A DNA stretch of 64,000 nucleotides from Maritalea sp049801075 (GCF_049801075.1 NZ_JBNAGG010000003.1:393012-457011), one strand, 5' to 3'; counted from the stretch's first letter, positions 25,679 to 33,516 are shown. Program-made: numbers and translations. The notes: generated by a model from the letters alone, not told the origin.

Positions 25679-25712
25679 TTGACCTTACACTAGGTGGAAA
25701 CCGCTTTATGAT
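25679..25712 (+). promoter_or_regulatory. MerR-family-type promoter with extended spacer
   Basis: TTGACC at 25679-25684 is followed by TTACACTAGGTGGAAACC and then TTTATGAT. The gap from -35 to the possible -10 boxes (TTTATG at 25705 or TATGAT at 25707) is 20-22 bases, longer than the standard 17. The spacer holds an imperfect dyad around CACTAGGTG, the layout of promoters activated by MerR-family regulators. It drives the small membrane protein starting at 25737. Confidence 0.5.
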
Positions 25713-25736
25713 CGCTCCATAATTTGGAGTGAAGAG

Positions 25737-26147
25737 ATGTTTTCCTTTTCAAAAGACGCAATCTATTTTGGCATTGGGGTGATGGTGGCCTTTTTGGTCG
25801 CGCTGCACCTGATTTTTCCGCAATATCCGCTGCAAGTGGCCGCTGGGGCCTTGATGGTGATCGGCCTTGTGTACCCGGTTTTGCTGTTGAGCCATCGCCA
25901 TGACGCCCAGCAGCAACGGGATGAATTTTTGGCGGCGTTGGTGACCTATGGGTTGGCAGTGGCTGGGCTGTTGATTTGGCCCTGGGCTGTGCCAATGGGT
26001 TTGGGCGCGCACGCGGCTTGGGATTTCATCAAGCACAATACCGGGCGTGGCGCCAAGGTGGTGAGCTGGTATCCGCCCATGTGCATTGTGGTCGATCTAC
26101 TGGCCGCGGCCTATGTGATCATATTGCTGGTCACCGGTTGGATTTAG
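25737..26147 (+). CDS. Small four-helix membrane protein, unknown
   Basis: The 136-residue protein has four hydrophobic segments (about 8-27, 33-51, 66-86 and 112-134). The third loop carries HAAWDFIKHNTGRGAKVVSWYP, a His-Asp-His arrangement near the membrane surface that could bind a metal or cofactor. I do not recognise the family with confidence. GAAGAG lies just upstream of the ATG. Its promoter has the extended-spacer form of MerR-regulated genes, which would fit response to a metal, drug or oxidant, but no regulator gene is in the window. Confidence 0.78.
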   Translation: MFSFSKDAIYFGIGVMVAFLVALHLIFPQYPLQVAAGALMVIGLVYPVLLLSHRHDAQQQRDEFLAALVTYGLAVAGLLIWPWAVPMGLGAHAAWDFIKHNTGRGAKVVSWYPPMCIVVDLLAAAYVIILLVTGWI

Positions 26148-26194
26148 CCTGTGTCAAAACACCTCTCGCCAAAGTCAAAGCGTTCAGCTACGTT

Positions 26195-26212
26195 CCATAC
26201 GTTAGCGTATGG
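26195..26212. promoter_or_regulatory. Palindrome overlapping the upstream edge of a ribosome binding site
   Basis: CCATACG (26195-26201), spacer TTAG and CGTATGG (26206-26212) form a perfect 7-bp dyad directly against the GGGGAG site (26214-26219) of the next gene. It could be a TetR-type operator or an RNA hairpin limiting translation. Confidence 0.5.
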
Positions 26213-26224
26213 TGGGGAGACAAA

Positions 26225-26662
26225 ATGCTTTATTTGTTGGCCGGATTGGCGGATTTGATTTTGGCACTGTTGCATGTGCTTGTGGCGGTGCTTGGTGGTG
26301 AAGCCTATATCTTCTTGCGGGCTGGCAAGGTGATGGCGGCGGCAGATGTTGCGGGGGAGATATGGCCCGCACTCTTAACGCTTGTGATTGCCACGATATT
26401 TCTAGCGTGGAGCCTGATCTGTTTTTGGACAGCCTTCAAGGATAAATATGGCAGGGCCCTGCGTGTACTGGTGGCTTTGATTGGTGGCGTTTTTGTGTTG
26501 CGCGGTTCGGCGCTATTTTTCGAGTTTTTTGAGCTCACCTTGTTTTCGGATGGGGAAAGTCCCGTCTTTCGCGACTTTGCATTTTCTGCACTCGCCTTGG
26601 TGATCGGTGCGCTGCATCTTTATGCCGTGGTGAGAAACCAGCGTATGATCGCCTCATCCTAA
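26225..26662 (+). CDS. Small membrane protein, unknown
   Basis: The protein (145 residues) has four predicted helices (about 2-22, 44-70, 80-98 and 115-136) separated by short charged loops. The start ATG 26225 is fixed by GGGGAG 5 bases upstream; the frame is open further upstream but that part is not translated by this logic. I do not recognise a family. A perfect dyad sits directly in front of the ribosome site. It lies 77 bases after the previous small membrane gene and 96 bases before leuB. Confidence 0.78.
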   Translation: MLYLLAGLADLILALLHVLVAVLGGEAYIFLRAGKVMAAADVAGEIWPALLTLVIATIFLAWSLICFWTAFKDKYGRALRVLVALIGGVFVLRGSALFFEFFELTLFSDGESPVFRDFAFSALALVIGALHLYAVVRNQRMIASS

Positions 26663-26758
26663 AGTTGCGGCAGGACGCATTCTGGCTGCAACGCCTTGCT
26701 ATTTGCGCTTGGGAGCGCTAGCAAAGCGGCAGTTTCTATTCAAATTCAGGATGTGATT

Positions 26759-27853
26759 ATGGCACAAAATCATCTTTTGCTGTTGCCCGGCGATGGAATT
26801 GGCACTGAAATTATGGCTGAGGTGGAAAAGCTTATTGCGCACCTGACAGATAAAGGCCTTGCCGATTTCTCTTATGATACCGGCCTTGTGGGCGGTTCCG
26901 CTTATGACGCGCATGGCCAGGCCATTTCCGAAGAGGATATGGAAAAAGCGCTGAAAGCGGATGCGGTGATTTTTGGTGCAGTAGGCGGCCCGAAATGGGA
27001 CGATGTGCCTTATGACGTGCGCCCGGAAGCTGGTCTTTTGCGTCTGCGCAAAGATTTGGGCTTGTTCGCCAACTTGCGCCCAGCCATTTGCTATAGCGCC
27101 CTGGCGGATGCGTCTTCTTTGAAAAAAGAGCTGGTTGAAGGCCTCGATATTCTCATCGTGCGTGAGCTGACCGGCGGTGTGTATTTTGGCGAGCCAAAAG
27201 AAATCATCGAATTGGGCGATGGCCAGAAACGCGGCATCGACACGCAAGTTTATGACACTTATGAAATTGACCGGATTGCACGCGTGGCATTTGATTTGGC
27301 CCGCACCCGTGACAATCGCGTTCACTCTTCAGAAAAACGCAATGTGATGAAATCTGGCGTATTGTGGCACGAGGTTGTGACCGAAGTGCACAAAGATTAT
27401 GCTGACGTGAAGTTGGATCATATCTTGGCGGACAATTGCGCCATGCAATTGGTGCGCAATCCAAAGCAATTTGATGTGATCGTGACCGACAATTTGTTTG
27501 GTGACATCTTGTCGGATTCGGCGGCGATGTTGACTGGTTCTTTGGGCATGTTGCCCTCTGCTTCTTTGGGGGCGCCAGATGCGAACACGGGCAAGCGCAA
27601 AGCTCTTTATGAACCGGTACATGGTTCTGCGCCAGATATTGCGGGCCAAGGTATGGCCAACCCAATCGCGATGTTGGCCAGCTTTGCTATGGCATTGCGC
27701 TATTCATTTGAAATGATTGAATTGGCTGACAAGCTTGAGGCTGCAATCTCATCTGTTTTGGATGAAGGTTTGCGCACAGGCGACATTATGCAGGACGGCT
27801 GCAAAAAGGTTTCTACCACCGAAATGGGCGATGCGATTATCGCCAAGATTTAG
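26759..27853 (+). CDS. leuB: 3-isopropylmalate dehydrogenase
   Basis: LeuB oxidatively decarboxylates 3-isopropylmalate with NAD+, the third leucine-specific step. The 364-residue protein starts AQNHLLLLPGDGIGTEIMAE and contains RVRELTGGVYFGEPKE-type residues (here IVRELTGGVYFGEP), DNLFGDILSDSAAMLTGSLG (metal and substrate site) and EPVHGSAPDIAGQG. The ATG at 26759 matches the family N-terminus; a longer frame is open upstream. No clear terminator follows, only a GC hairpin at 27877-27902. Confidence 0.96.
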   Translation: MAQNHLLLLPGDGIGTEIMAEVEKLIAHLTDKGLADFSYDTGLVGGSAYDAHGQAISEEDMEKALKADAVIFGAVGGPKWDDVPYDVRPEAGLLRLRKDLGLFANLRPAICYSALADASSLKKELVEGLDILIVRELTGGVYFGEPKEIIELGDGQKRGIDTQVYDTYEIDRIARVAFDLARTRDNRVHSSEKRNVMKSGVLWHEVVTEVHKDYADVKLDHILADNCAMQLVRNPKQFDVIVTDNLFGDILSDSAAMLTGSLGMLPSASLGAPDANTGKRKALYEPVHGSAPDIAGQGMANPIAMLASFAMALRYSFEMIELADKLEAAISSVLDEGLRTGDIMQDGCKKVSTTEMGDAIIAKI

Positions 27854-27876
27854 TTTCGATTTATTGGAACAAAATG

Positions 27877-27902
27877 CCTCGCGCTGCGTTGTTGGCGCGA
27901 GG
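27877..27902. other. Hairpin downstream of leuB
   Basis: CCTCGCGC (27877-27884) pairs with GCGCGAGG (27895-27902) across a 10-base loop, 24 bases after the leuB stop. No T-run follows, so intrinsic termination is doubtful. Confidence 0.5.
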
Positions 27903-27935
27903 TAACTGGTTGAAATAATATTTCGGCAAGCTTTA

Positions 27936-27963
27936 TTGACTAATCTCGGTAATGAGATACAAC
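27936..27963 (+). promoter_or_regulatory. Candidate promoter of the asd leader
   Basis: TTGACT (27936-27941), a 16-base spacer and TACAAC (27958-27963) would start a transcript near 27970, about 225 bases before asd. This leaves room for the leader ORF at 28003-28116 and the hairpins beyond. Confidence 0.4.
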
Positions 27964-28002
27964 AACGGCGCTTGTTTAATTAACTCGGCTAACGCAACGA
28001 TC

Positions 28003-28116
28003 ATGATGCATTTGATGCACACAACAATGATGACTGTGAAAACCATGTCTCTTTCCAGAGGCGTGGCGCTTGGCGTTGGCAAGATGGCCGAGAAGAAAAC
28101 CACCAAAACCTGCTAA
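28003..28116 (+). CDS. Possible Met/Thr/Lys-rich leader peptide upstream of asd
   Basis: This 37-codon ORF starts with two ATG codons and ends TAA. By my count it has 7 Met, 7 Thr and 5 Lys, just over half of all residues, with KKTTKTC at the end. Met, Thr and Lys are the three end products of the pathway that asd feeds, which is the composition expected of an attenuator peptide. Against it, I see no convincing ribosome binding site. Competing GC hairpins follow (28121-28176). It may instead be a coincidence in a non-coding leader. Confidence 0.35.
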   Translation: MMHLMHTTMMTVKTMSLSRGVALGVGKMAEKKTTKTC

Positions 28117-28120
28117 GTTT

Positions 28121-28176
28121 CCCTGAGCGCCCCCGCCAGGGGGACGGTCCGGCTAACGTAACGTCAAAAGCGGGGG
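28121..28176 (+). promoter_or_regulatory. Mutually exclusive hairpins in the asd leader
   Basis: CCCCC at 28130-28134 can pair with GGGGG at 28139-28143 (loop GCCA), or CCCCCGC (28130-28136) can pair with GCGGGGG (28170-28176). CCCTG (28121-28125) can also pair with CAGGG (28137-28141). The options are exclusive and end 7 bases before the asd ribosome site (AGGA), so they could switch translation. Confidence 0.45.
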
Positions 28177-28195
28177 TGAGACAGGAAAAATCAAG

Positions 28196-29233
28196 ATGGG
28201 TTATAAGGTTGCAATTGTTGGCGCAACAGGGAATGTTGGCCAAGAAATGTTGGGCATTCTAGCTGAGCGCGGCTTTCCCGCCGATGAGGTTTTTGCATTG
28301 GCCTCTTCACGCTCAATTGGTCGCGAAGTTTCGTTTGGCGACAAAACGCTGAAATGCAAAGACCTTGAAACATTTGATTTCACTGGCGTTGATTTTTGCC
28401 TGATGTCTGCTGGGTCAGAGATCTCCAAAAAGTGGGCTGAGAAAATCGGCGAAACCGGCTGTATCGTGATCGATAATTCCTCTTTCTGGCGTTATCATCA
28501 GGATGTGCCTTTGATTGTGCCGGAAGTGAACCCGCATCACCTTGAAGCCTATATGGCACAAGAAGAGCGGATGAACATTATCGCCAACCCAAACTGTTCA
28601 ACTGCACAGTTGGTTGTGGCGCTGAAGCCTTTGCATGACCATGCGAAAATCAAGCGGATCGTTGTGTCCACTTACCAGTCTGTTTCTGGTTCCGGCAAAG
28701 CGGCGATGGACGAGCTTTGGAACCAAACCAAAGGCATTTTTGTCACCGACATTCCTGAGCCTGAAGTTTACCCAAAACAGATCGCTTTCAATGCGATCCC
28801 GCATATCGATGTGTTCATGGAAGATGGGTATACCAAGGAAGAGTGGAAAGTTTTGGCCGAGACCAAAAAAATGCTCGACCCGAAAATCAAAGTGACTTGC
28901 ACAGCGGTGCGTGTGCCTGTGTTTATCAGCCACTCCGAAGCGGTGAACATTGAATTTGAAAATGAAATCACACCGGACGAAGCGCGCGATATTTTGCGTG
29001 AATCTCCAGGCATTATGGTGGTGGATAAGCGCGAAGATGGCGGCTATATCACCCCAGTTGATGCGGCTGGTGAAGATGCCACTTTCGTGTCGCGTATCCG
29101 TGAAGATGCGACCGTTGAAAATGGCCTGAACATGTGGGTGGTTTCAGACAATTTGCGCAAAGGCGCTGCGCTGAACACAGTGCAAATTGCTGAAGCAATC
29201 ATCAATCGCGGTCTTTTGAAAAAAGTCGCGTAA
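28196..29233 (+). CDS. asd: Aspartate-semialdehyde dehydrogenase
   Basis: Asd reduces aspartyl phosphate to aspartate semialdehyde, the branch point to lysine/diaminopimelate, threonine and methionine. The 345-residue protein has the NADP fold start VAIVGATGNVGQEML, the catalytic cysteine in IANPNCSTAQ (about C134) and STYQSVSGSGKAAMDEL. AGGA precedes the ATG by 8 bases. A 342-base leader separates it from leuB and may regulate it. A good terminator follows. Confidence 0.97.
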   Translation: MGYKVAIVGATGNVGQEMLGILAERGFPADEVFALASSRSIGREVSFGDKTLKCKDLETFDFTGVDFCLMSAGSEISKKWAEKIGETGCIVIDNSSFWRYHQDVPLIVPEVNPHHLEAYMAQEERMNIIANPNCSTAQLVVALKPLHDHAKIKRIVVSTYQSVSGSGKAAMDELWNQTKGIFVTDIPEPEVYPKQIAFNAIPHIDVFMEDGYTKEEWKVLAETKKMLDPKIKVTCTAVRVPVFISHSEAVNIEFENEITPDEARDILRESPGIMVVDKREDGGYITPVDAAGEDATFVSRIREDATVENGLNMWVVSDNLRKGAALNTVQIAEAIINRGLLKKVA

Positions 29234-29261
29234 CTCTTTGCCATTTTGATGGTAATGTTGG

Positions 29262-29295
29262 CACCCGCCGGATTTGATCTGGCGGGTGTTTTGTT
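29262..29295 (+). terminator. Rho-independent terminator after asd
   Basis: CACCCGCCGGA (29262-29272) pairs with TCTGGCGGGTG (29278-29288), an 11-bp stem with one wobble pair and a five-base loop, followed by TTTTGTTT. Confidence 0.88.
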
Positions 29296-29307
29296 TGAGG
29301 TGTAGCC

Positions 29308-29745
29308 ATGGTTCAAATCCGCAAGGCTGTTGAAAAAGATTTGCCGCGCTTGGTGGAGATTTTCCGCGTGTCACGGCAGCAGCTTTTGCCCTTTTTGCCG
29401 ATCCTTTACACGCGCGAGCAGGATTTTGCCCATTTGAAAGATTTGATGGGGCGCGGCGAAGTTTATGCCGGTGTTTTGGCGGAGAAGCTTGTTGGCTTTT
29501 TGGTGCGGATTGATCATTGGGTGGCGCACCTTTATGTGCACCCTGATATGATTGCCCAAGGTGTTGGCCAAGCGCTGTTGGGCCATGCAAAGACTAAGAG
29601 TTCTAAGCTGGAGCTGTGGTGTTTTGAAGAAAACCAACGCGCCCGCGCTTTTTATGAGGCGCAGGGCTTTAAATTGGTGCGGACCACCGAGGGCGACAAT
29701 GAAGAAGGCTTGCCAGATCGGCTTTATCGCTGGGTGCGTGACTAG
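29308..29745 (+). CDS. GNAT family N-acetyltransferase
   Basis: This 145-residue protein starts VQIRKAVEKDLPRLVEIF, a usual GNAT N-terminus. It has the acetyl-CoA loop at LYVHPDMIAQGVGQALLGHA and the C-terminal FEENQRARAFYEAQGFKLVR helix-strand. GAGG lies upstream of the ATG near its start. It is convergent with carbonic anhydrase, with a 7-base gap. The RimI-like look suggests a small-molecule or peptide substrate, but none can be named. Confidence 0.88.
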   Translation: MVQIRKAVEKDLPRLVEIFRVSRQQLLPFLPILYTREQDFAHLKDLMGRGEVYAGVLAEKLVGFLVRIDHWVAHLYVHPDMIAQGVGQALLGHAKTKSSKLELWCFEENQRARAFYEAQGFKLVRTTEGDNEEGLPDRLYRWVRD

Positions 29746-29752
29746 ATTTTGC

Positions 29753-30397
29753 CTAGTTTTCGGCGCGGCTGAAATCGCCAGTTTCGCCATTCATAACCCA
29801 CAATTCAGCCGTGGAAATATCGAACCACGCGCCATGTAGATTAACAGCGCCGTCTTTTTCCATTTGGTTGATATAGGGGAAATTGCGCAAATTTTGCACA
29901 GAGCGTCGAATGGAGACGCGTTCGAGCGCGTTTTGCCGTTCAGCAGGCGTCATCACTTGATCGGTCGCCGCAACTTGCTCTGCCACCGGTGCGAGCATGC
30001 TCATCCATTTGCCGATAAAATCACCGTCATCCAATTTGGTGCCATCATTTGAAAGGGCAGCTTGGATGCCGCCACAACGGCCATGACCCATCACCACAAT
30101 GTCTTTAACGCCCAAACCTTTGACCGCAAATTCAATGGCGGCGGAGGTGGAGTGGTGGTTGCCATCTGGCGCGTAGGGTGGCACCAAATTGGCCACATTG
30201 CGCACAACAAATAGTTCGCCGGGGCCTGCGGAAAAAATTGTTTCCGGCGCAGCACGGCTGTCGCAACATGCAATGATCAATACGGTTGGTTTTTGGCCCT
30301 TTTCCGCGAGTTCTTTATATTTCTCGCGCTCATTGATCAGCGCCGAGGAAGTGAATTCTTTATATCCCTTAATGAGTCGCTCTGGAAAATTTGCCAT
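29753..30397 (-). CDS. Beta-class carbonic anhydrase
   Basis: This cytosolic zinc enzyme interconverts CO2 and bicarbonate, supplying bicarbonate to carboxylases. The 214-residue protein shows the zinc ligands CxDSR (ACCDSRAAPE, C44 and D46) and HGRCGG (H105 and C108). VRNVANLVPPY is also characteristic. I start at the ATG complementary to 30395-30397, which has AAAGAGA upstream; a TTG one codon earlier is the longer option. Confidence 0.95.
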   Translation of the reverse strand: MANFPERLIKGYKEFTSSALINEREKYKELAEKGQKPTVLIIACCDSRAAPETIFSAGPGELFVVRNVANLVPPYAPDGNHHSTSAAIEFAVKGLGVKDIVVMGHGRCGGIQAALSNDGTKLDDGDFIGKWMSMLAPVAEQVAATDQVMTPAERQNALERVSIRRSVQNLRNFPYINQMEKDGAVNLHGAWFDISTAELWVMNGETGDFSRAEN

Positions 30398-30498
30398 CAA
30401 TCTCTTTCATTTCATTGCCCTGCGCTCAATTTATTGATTGCGATGGCCAAAACAAGCATAAAAATCGCTAAACAGTTTGTTTAATTTCAAAAACCATG

Positions 30499-30521
30499 TG
30501 ATCAATCTGCCAGATTGATCA
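30499..30521. promoter_or_regulatory. Palindrome between carbonic anhydrase and DUF1737 genes
   Basis: TGATCAATCT (30499-30508) and AGATTGATCA (30512-30521) are perfect 10-bp arms around GCC. Lying in the spacer between two divergent genes, 25 bases before the DUF1737 start and without a T-run, it looks like an operator. Confidence 0.5.
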
Positions 30522-30545
30522 ATTGACCCAAAGAAAGAGGCCAAA

Positions 30546-30755
30546 ATGGATGTTTATCGATTTCTAAGCGCTGATGATGATTCCAGCTTCTGCCACAAGG
30601 TGACCAAGGCTTTGAGCGAAGGCTGGGTGCTTTATGGCGAGCCAAAATATTGCTTTGATCAAGCGGCAGGCAAAATGCGTTGTGGCCAAGCCGTGATCAA
30701 GCCAGTGGCAGATCAGCCTTATGATCCCGACAAGAAATTAACGGATTATGAGTAA
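30546..30755 (+). CDS. DUF1737 family small protein
   Basis: The 69-residue protein starts MDVYRFLSADDDSSFCHKVT and continues with ALSEGWVLYGEPKYCFDQ and MRCGQAVIKP, the DUF1737 pattern. The family consists of small cytosolic proteins with no known role. AGAGG lies 7 bases before the ATG. The gene stands alone behind a perfect palindrome and upstream of the sdh promoter region. Confidence 0.85.
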   Translation: MDVYRFLSADDDSSFCHKVTKALSEGWVLYGEPKYCFDQAAGKMRCGQAVIKPVADQPYDPDKKLTDYE

Positions 30756-30783
30756 CTGATGCGTCAAATGAGAGCTTGATTTA

Positions 30784-30858
30784 CGCTTTACCTATAGGTA
30801 AGCGTTGGTATCCGACTTAAGGTGGAGATGGTTTTCTTTGACGAACTGACGGTCAAAG
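30784..30858 (+). promoter_or_regulatory. sdh upstream control region with TTACCTATAGGTAA palindrome
   Basis: The perfect 14-bp palindrome TTACCTATAGGTAA (30788-30801) is embedded in longer arms (ACGCTT and AAGCGT). The same core lies directly before mdh. Downstream, CTTTGAC (30836-30842) and GTCAAAG (30852-30858) form a hairpin, as do GCCGT and ACGGC at 30886-30899. Operator function is inferred from the sharing. Confidence 0.55.
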
Positions 30859-30929
30859 GGTAATCATTGACCACACTCAAATAAAGCCGTTTGCACGGCG
30901 AGGGCAATTATAAAGGGGCATTTGACGCC

Positions 30930-31304
30930 ATGGCTGAACCCAACCGACCCTTATCACCTCACATTTTGATCTATAAAGAAGAAATCACCATGGTGATGTC
31001 GATCGTGCATCGGATCACGGGTGTGGGACTTTATACAGGCACGGCCTTTCTCGTGTGGTGGCTGGCTGCCGCCGCCATTGGCGACGGTGCATTTGCCGTT
31101 GCGCAGGGCTTTTTTGGCCATTGGTTCGGCAAGCTGATCCTGATTGGTTACACATGGGCATTGTTCCACCACATGCTGGGCGGTTTGCGCCACTTTGTTT
31201 GGGACCTTGGCAAGGGCTATGGGCCTGAGCGTTACACCATGGCTTGGGCAACCATTGGTGGATCCATCATTCTCACGGGCATTGTTTGGCTATTTTTGAT
31301 TTAG
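30930..31304 (+). CDS. sdhC: Succinate dehydrogenase cytochrome b556 subunit
   Basis: SdhC (124 residues) is one of two membrane anchors of complex II, binding heme b and quinone. The PNRPLSPHILIYKEEITM start, SIVHRITGVGLYTG and the FHHMLGGLRHFVWD helix with its heme-ligand histidine are typical. Three transmembrane helices are evident. I chose ATG 30930 from the conserved AEPNRPLSPH start. It begins the sdhCDA-lipoprotein-DUF3052-sdhB cluster. Confidence 0.95.
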   Translation: MAEPNRPLSPHILIYKEEITMVMSIVHRITGVGLYTGTAFLVWWLAAAAIGDGAFAVAQGFFGHWFGKLILIGYTWALFHHMLGGLRHFVWDLGKGYGPERYTMAWATIGGSIILTGIVWLFLI

Positions 31305-31322
31305 CGCTTTGGGGGGCTAAAA

Positions 31323-31703
31323 ATGAGTTTTCGTACACCTTTATCACGGGTGACCGGGCTTGGGTCCGCCAAAAGCGGCACTGAGCATTTCTGGAACCAG
31401 CGCATGACGGCTTTGGCCAATTTGCCGCTTATGTTGTTTTCGGTTTGGCTGGTGATCACACTGGTTGGCGCGGATCGCGCGCAAATGGTGGCCACATTCG
31501 CCAATCCGTTCATTACCGGCTTTGCCATCCTCACCATTTTGTCGGCCAGCATTCACATGCGCTTGGGGCTGCAAGTGGTGATTGAAGATTATGTGCACAC
31601 GGAAAGCACCAAATGGCTGTTGATGATGCTCAATAGCTTTTTTGCCTTCGGCGTGGCGATCATCGCCATTGTGTCTCTATTGAAATTGAGTTTTGGAGGA
31701 TAG
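31323..31703 (+). CDS. sdhD: Succinate dehydrogenase hydrophobic membrane anchor
   Basis: SdhD (126 residues, three helices) pairs with SdhC. TPLSRVTGLGSAKSGTEHFW is a common N-terminus in alphaproteobacterial SdhD, and HMRLGLQVVIEDYVHTESTK is the segment holding the heme and quinone-site residues. GGGGGG precedes the ATG, and the sdhA ribosome site overlaps its end. Confidence 0.94.
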   Translation: MSFRTPLSRVTGLGSAKSGTEHFWNQRMTALANLPLMLFSVWLVITLVGADRAQMVATFANPFITGFAILTILSASIHMRLGLQVVIEDYVHTESTKWLLMMLNSFFAFGVAIIAIVSLLKLSFGG

Positions 31704-31709
31704 GCCGGC

Positions 31710-33515
31710 ATGGCACTCAAAGGCGATTATAAAATTGTCGACCACGAATTTGACGTTGTGGTTGTTGGCGCTGGCGGCGCGGGATTGCGCGCGACGCTTG
31801 GCATGGCCGAACAAGGCTTGCGCACTGCTTGTATCTCAAAAGTGTTTCCTACACGTTCGCACACCGTTGCGGCGCAGGGCGGCATTGCGGCTTCGTTGGG
31901 CAATATGGGCCCGGATAGCTGGCAGTGGCATATGTATGACACCGTAAAGGGTTCTGATTGGTTGGGCGATAATGATGCGATGGAATATCTCGCACGCGAA
32001 GCGCCAAAAGCCGTTTATGAGCTTGAGCACTATGGCGTGCCTTTCTCGCGGACTGAAGAAGGCAAAATCTATCAGCGCCCATTTGGCGGCCACATGCAAA
32101 ATTATGGTGAAGGCCCCCCAGTGCAGCGCACATGTGCGGCAGCTGACCGGACAGGCCACGCAATTTTGCATACGCTTTATGGCCAGTCTTTGCGCAACAA
32201 TGCGCAGTTCTTCATTGAATATTTCGCCACAGATTTGTTGATGAGCGAAGATGGTGAATGCCAGGGCGTGATCGCTTGGAAATTGGACGATGGCACCATT
32301 CACCGTTTCCGCGCCAAGCAAACCGTTTTGGCGACTGGTGGTTATGGCCGTGCCTATTTCTCCGCGACTTCTGCCCACACTTGTACCGGCGATGGCGGCG
32401 GCATGGTGGCGCGCGCGGGCCTGCCGTTGCAAGATATGGAATTTGTGCAATTCCACCCAACAGGTATTTATGGCGCGGGCGTGTTGATCACAGAAGGTGC
32501 GCGCGGCGAGGGTGGTTATTTGACCAACTCTGAAGGCGAACGCTTTATGGAGCGTTATGCGCCGAACGCCAAAGATTTGGCGTCACGTGACGTGGTTTCG
32601 CGCTGCATGACCATGGAAATTCGTGAAGGCCGTGGCGTTGGCCCGAACAAAGACCACATCTTCTTGCATCTTGATCACCTTGATCCAGATGTGTTGGCAG
32701 AGCGTTTGCCGGGCATTACCGAAAGCGCGAAAGTGTTTGCTGGTGTTGATTTGACCCGCGAGCCGATCCCCGTGATCCCAACGGTTCACTACAATATGGG
32801 CGGCGTGCCGACCAATTATTGGGGTGAAGTGTTGAACCCAACAGCAGATGATCCGGATGCGATTGTACCGGGCCTAATGGCTGTGGGTGAAGCGGGCTGT
32901 GCTTCTGTGCATGGGGCCAACCGTTTGGGTTCAAACTCACTGATTGACTTGGTGGTGTTTGGCCGGGCGGCTGCGATCCGTGCAGGCAAAGTGGTGGACA
33001 AAGAAGCTCCGGTGCCAGACGTGAACGAAGCCAGCTTCGACAAGTCTATGGAGCGCTTTGATCGCTTGCGTTATGCGGATGGTTCAATCTCCACCGCGCA
33101 GTTGCGCGATAAGATGCAGCGGGCCATGCAAGAGGATGCTGCGGTGTTCCGCACCGAAGAAACTCTGCAATCTGGCGTGAAGCGCATGACAGAGATTTGG
33201 GGCGAAATGGCCGATGTGAAGGTGCATGACCGCTCAATGATCTGGAACACTGATTTGGTGGAAACGCTTGAGCTTGAAAACTTGATGGCCAATGCGATTG
33301 CGACGGTTGTTTCGGCGGAGGCCCGCAAGGAAAGCCGCGGTGCCCATGCGCGTGAAGATTATCCGGATCGGGATGATACAAACTGGCGTCAGCACTCTAT
33401 TTCTCGTTTGTCAGAAGATGGCAAGGTGGATCTATCTTTGCGTGATGTGCATGTGGACCCCATCTCAGAAGAAGTGGATTTGGCGAAAATCGCACCGAAA
33501 GCTCGGGTTTACTAA
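31710..33515 (+). CDS. sdhA: Succinate dehydrogenase flavoprotein subunit
   Basis: SdhA (601 residues) oxidises succinate to fumarate with covalently bound FAD. The flavin-attachment region SHTVAAQGGIAASLGN contains the FAD-linked histidine. The FAD fold begins DVVVVGAGGAGLRATLG. The active-site stretch EFVQFHPTGIYGAGVLITEG and REGRGVGPNKDHIFLHLDHL are standard. The next gene starts one base after its stop. Maturation probably uses the SDHAF4-like protein encoded at 4611-4787. Confidence 0.98.
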   Translation: MALKGDYKIVDHEFDVVVVGAGGAGLRATLGMAEQGLRTACISKVFPTRSHTVAAQGGIAASLGNMGPDSWQWHMYDTVKGSDWLGDNDAMEYLAREAPKAVYELEHYGVPFSRTEEGKIYQRPFGGHMQNYGEGPPVQRTCAAADRTGHAILHTLYGQSLRNNAQFFIEYFATDLLMSEDGECQGVIAWKLDDGTIHRFRAKQTVLATGGYGRAYFSATSAHTCTGDGGGMVARAGLPLQDMEFVQFHPTGIYGAGVLITEGARGEGGYLTNSEGERFMERYAPNAKDLASRDVVSRCMTMEIREGRGVGPNKDHIFLHLDHLDPDVLAERLPGITESAKVFAGVDLTREPIPVIPTVHYNMGGVPTNYWGEVLNPTADDPDAIVPGLMAVGEAGCASVHGANRLGSNSLIDLVVFGRAAAIRAGKVVDKEAPVPDVNEASFDKSMERFDRLRYADGSISTAQLRDKMQRAMQEDAAVFRTEETLQSGVKRMTEIWGEMADVKVHDRSMIWNTDLVETLELENLMANAIATVVSAEARKESRGAHAREDYPDRDDTNWRQHSISRLSEDGKVDLSLRDVHVDPISEEVDLAKIAPKARVY

Positions 33516-33516
33516 G

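Noticed and set aside
27877..27902. Intrinsic terminator of leuB
   Set aside because: The stem is good but is followed by GTAACTGG rather than T residues, so I list it only as a hairpin.
27854..28195. A SAM-II-type riboswitch upstream of asd
   Set aside because: The conserved core blocks of that alphaproteobacterial riboswitch are not present; only simple GC stems and a small ORF are seen.
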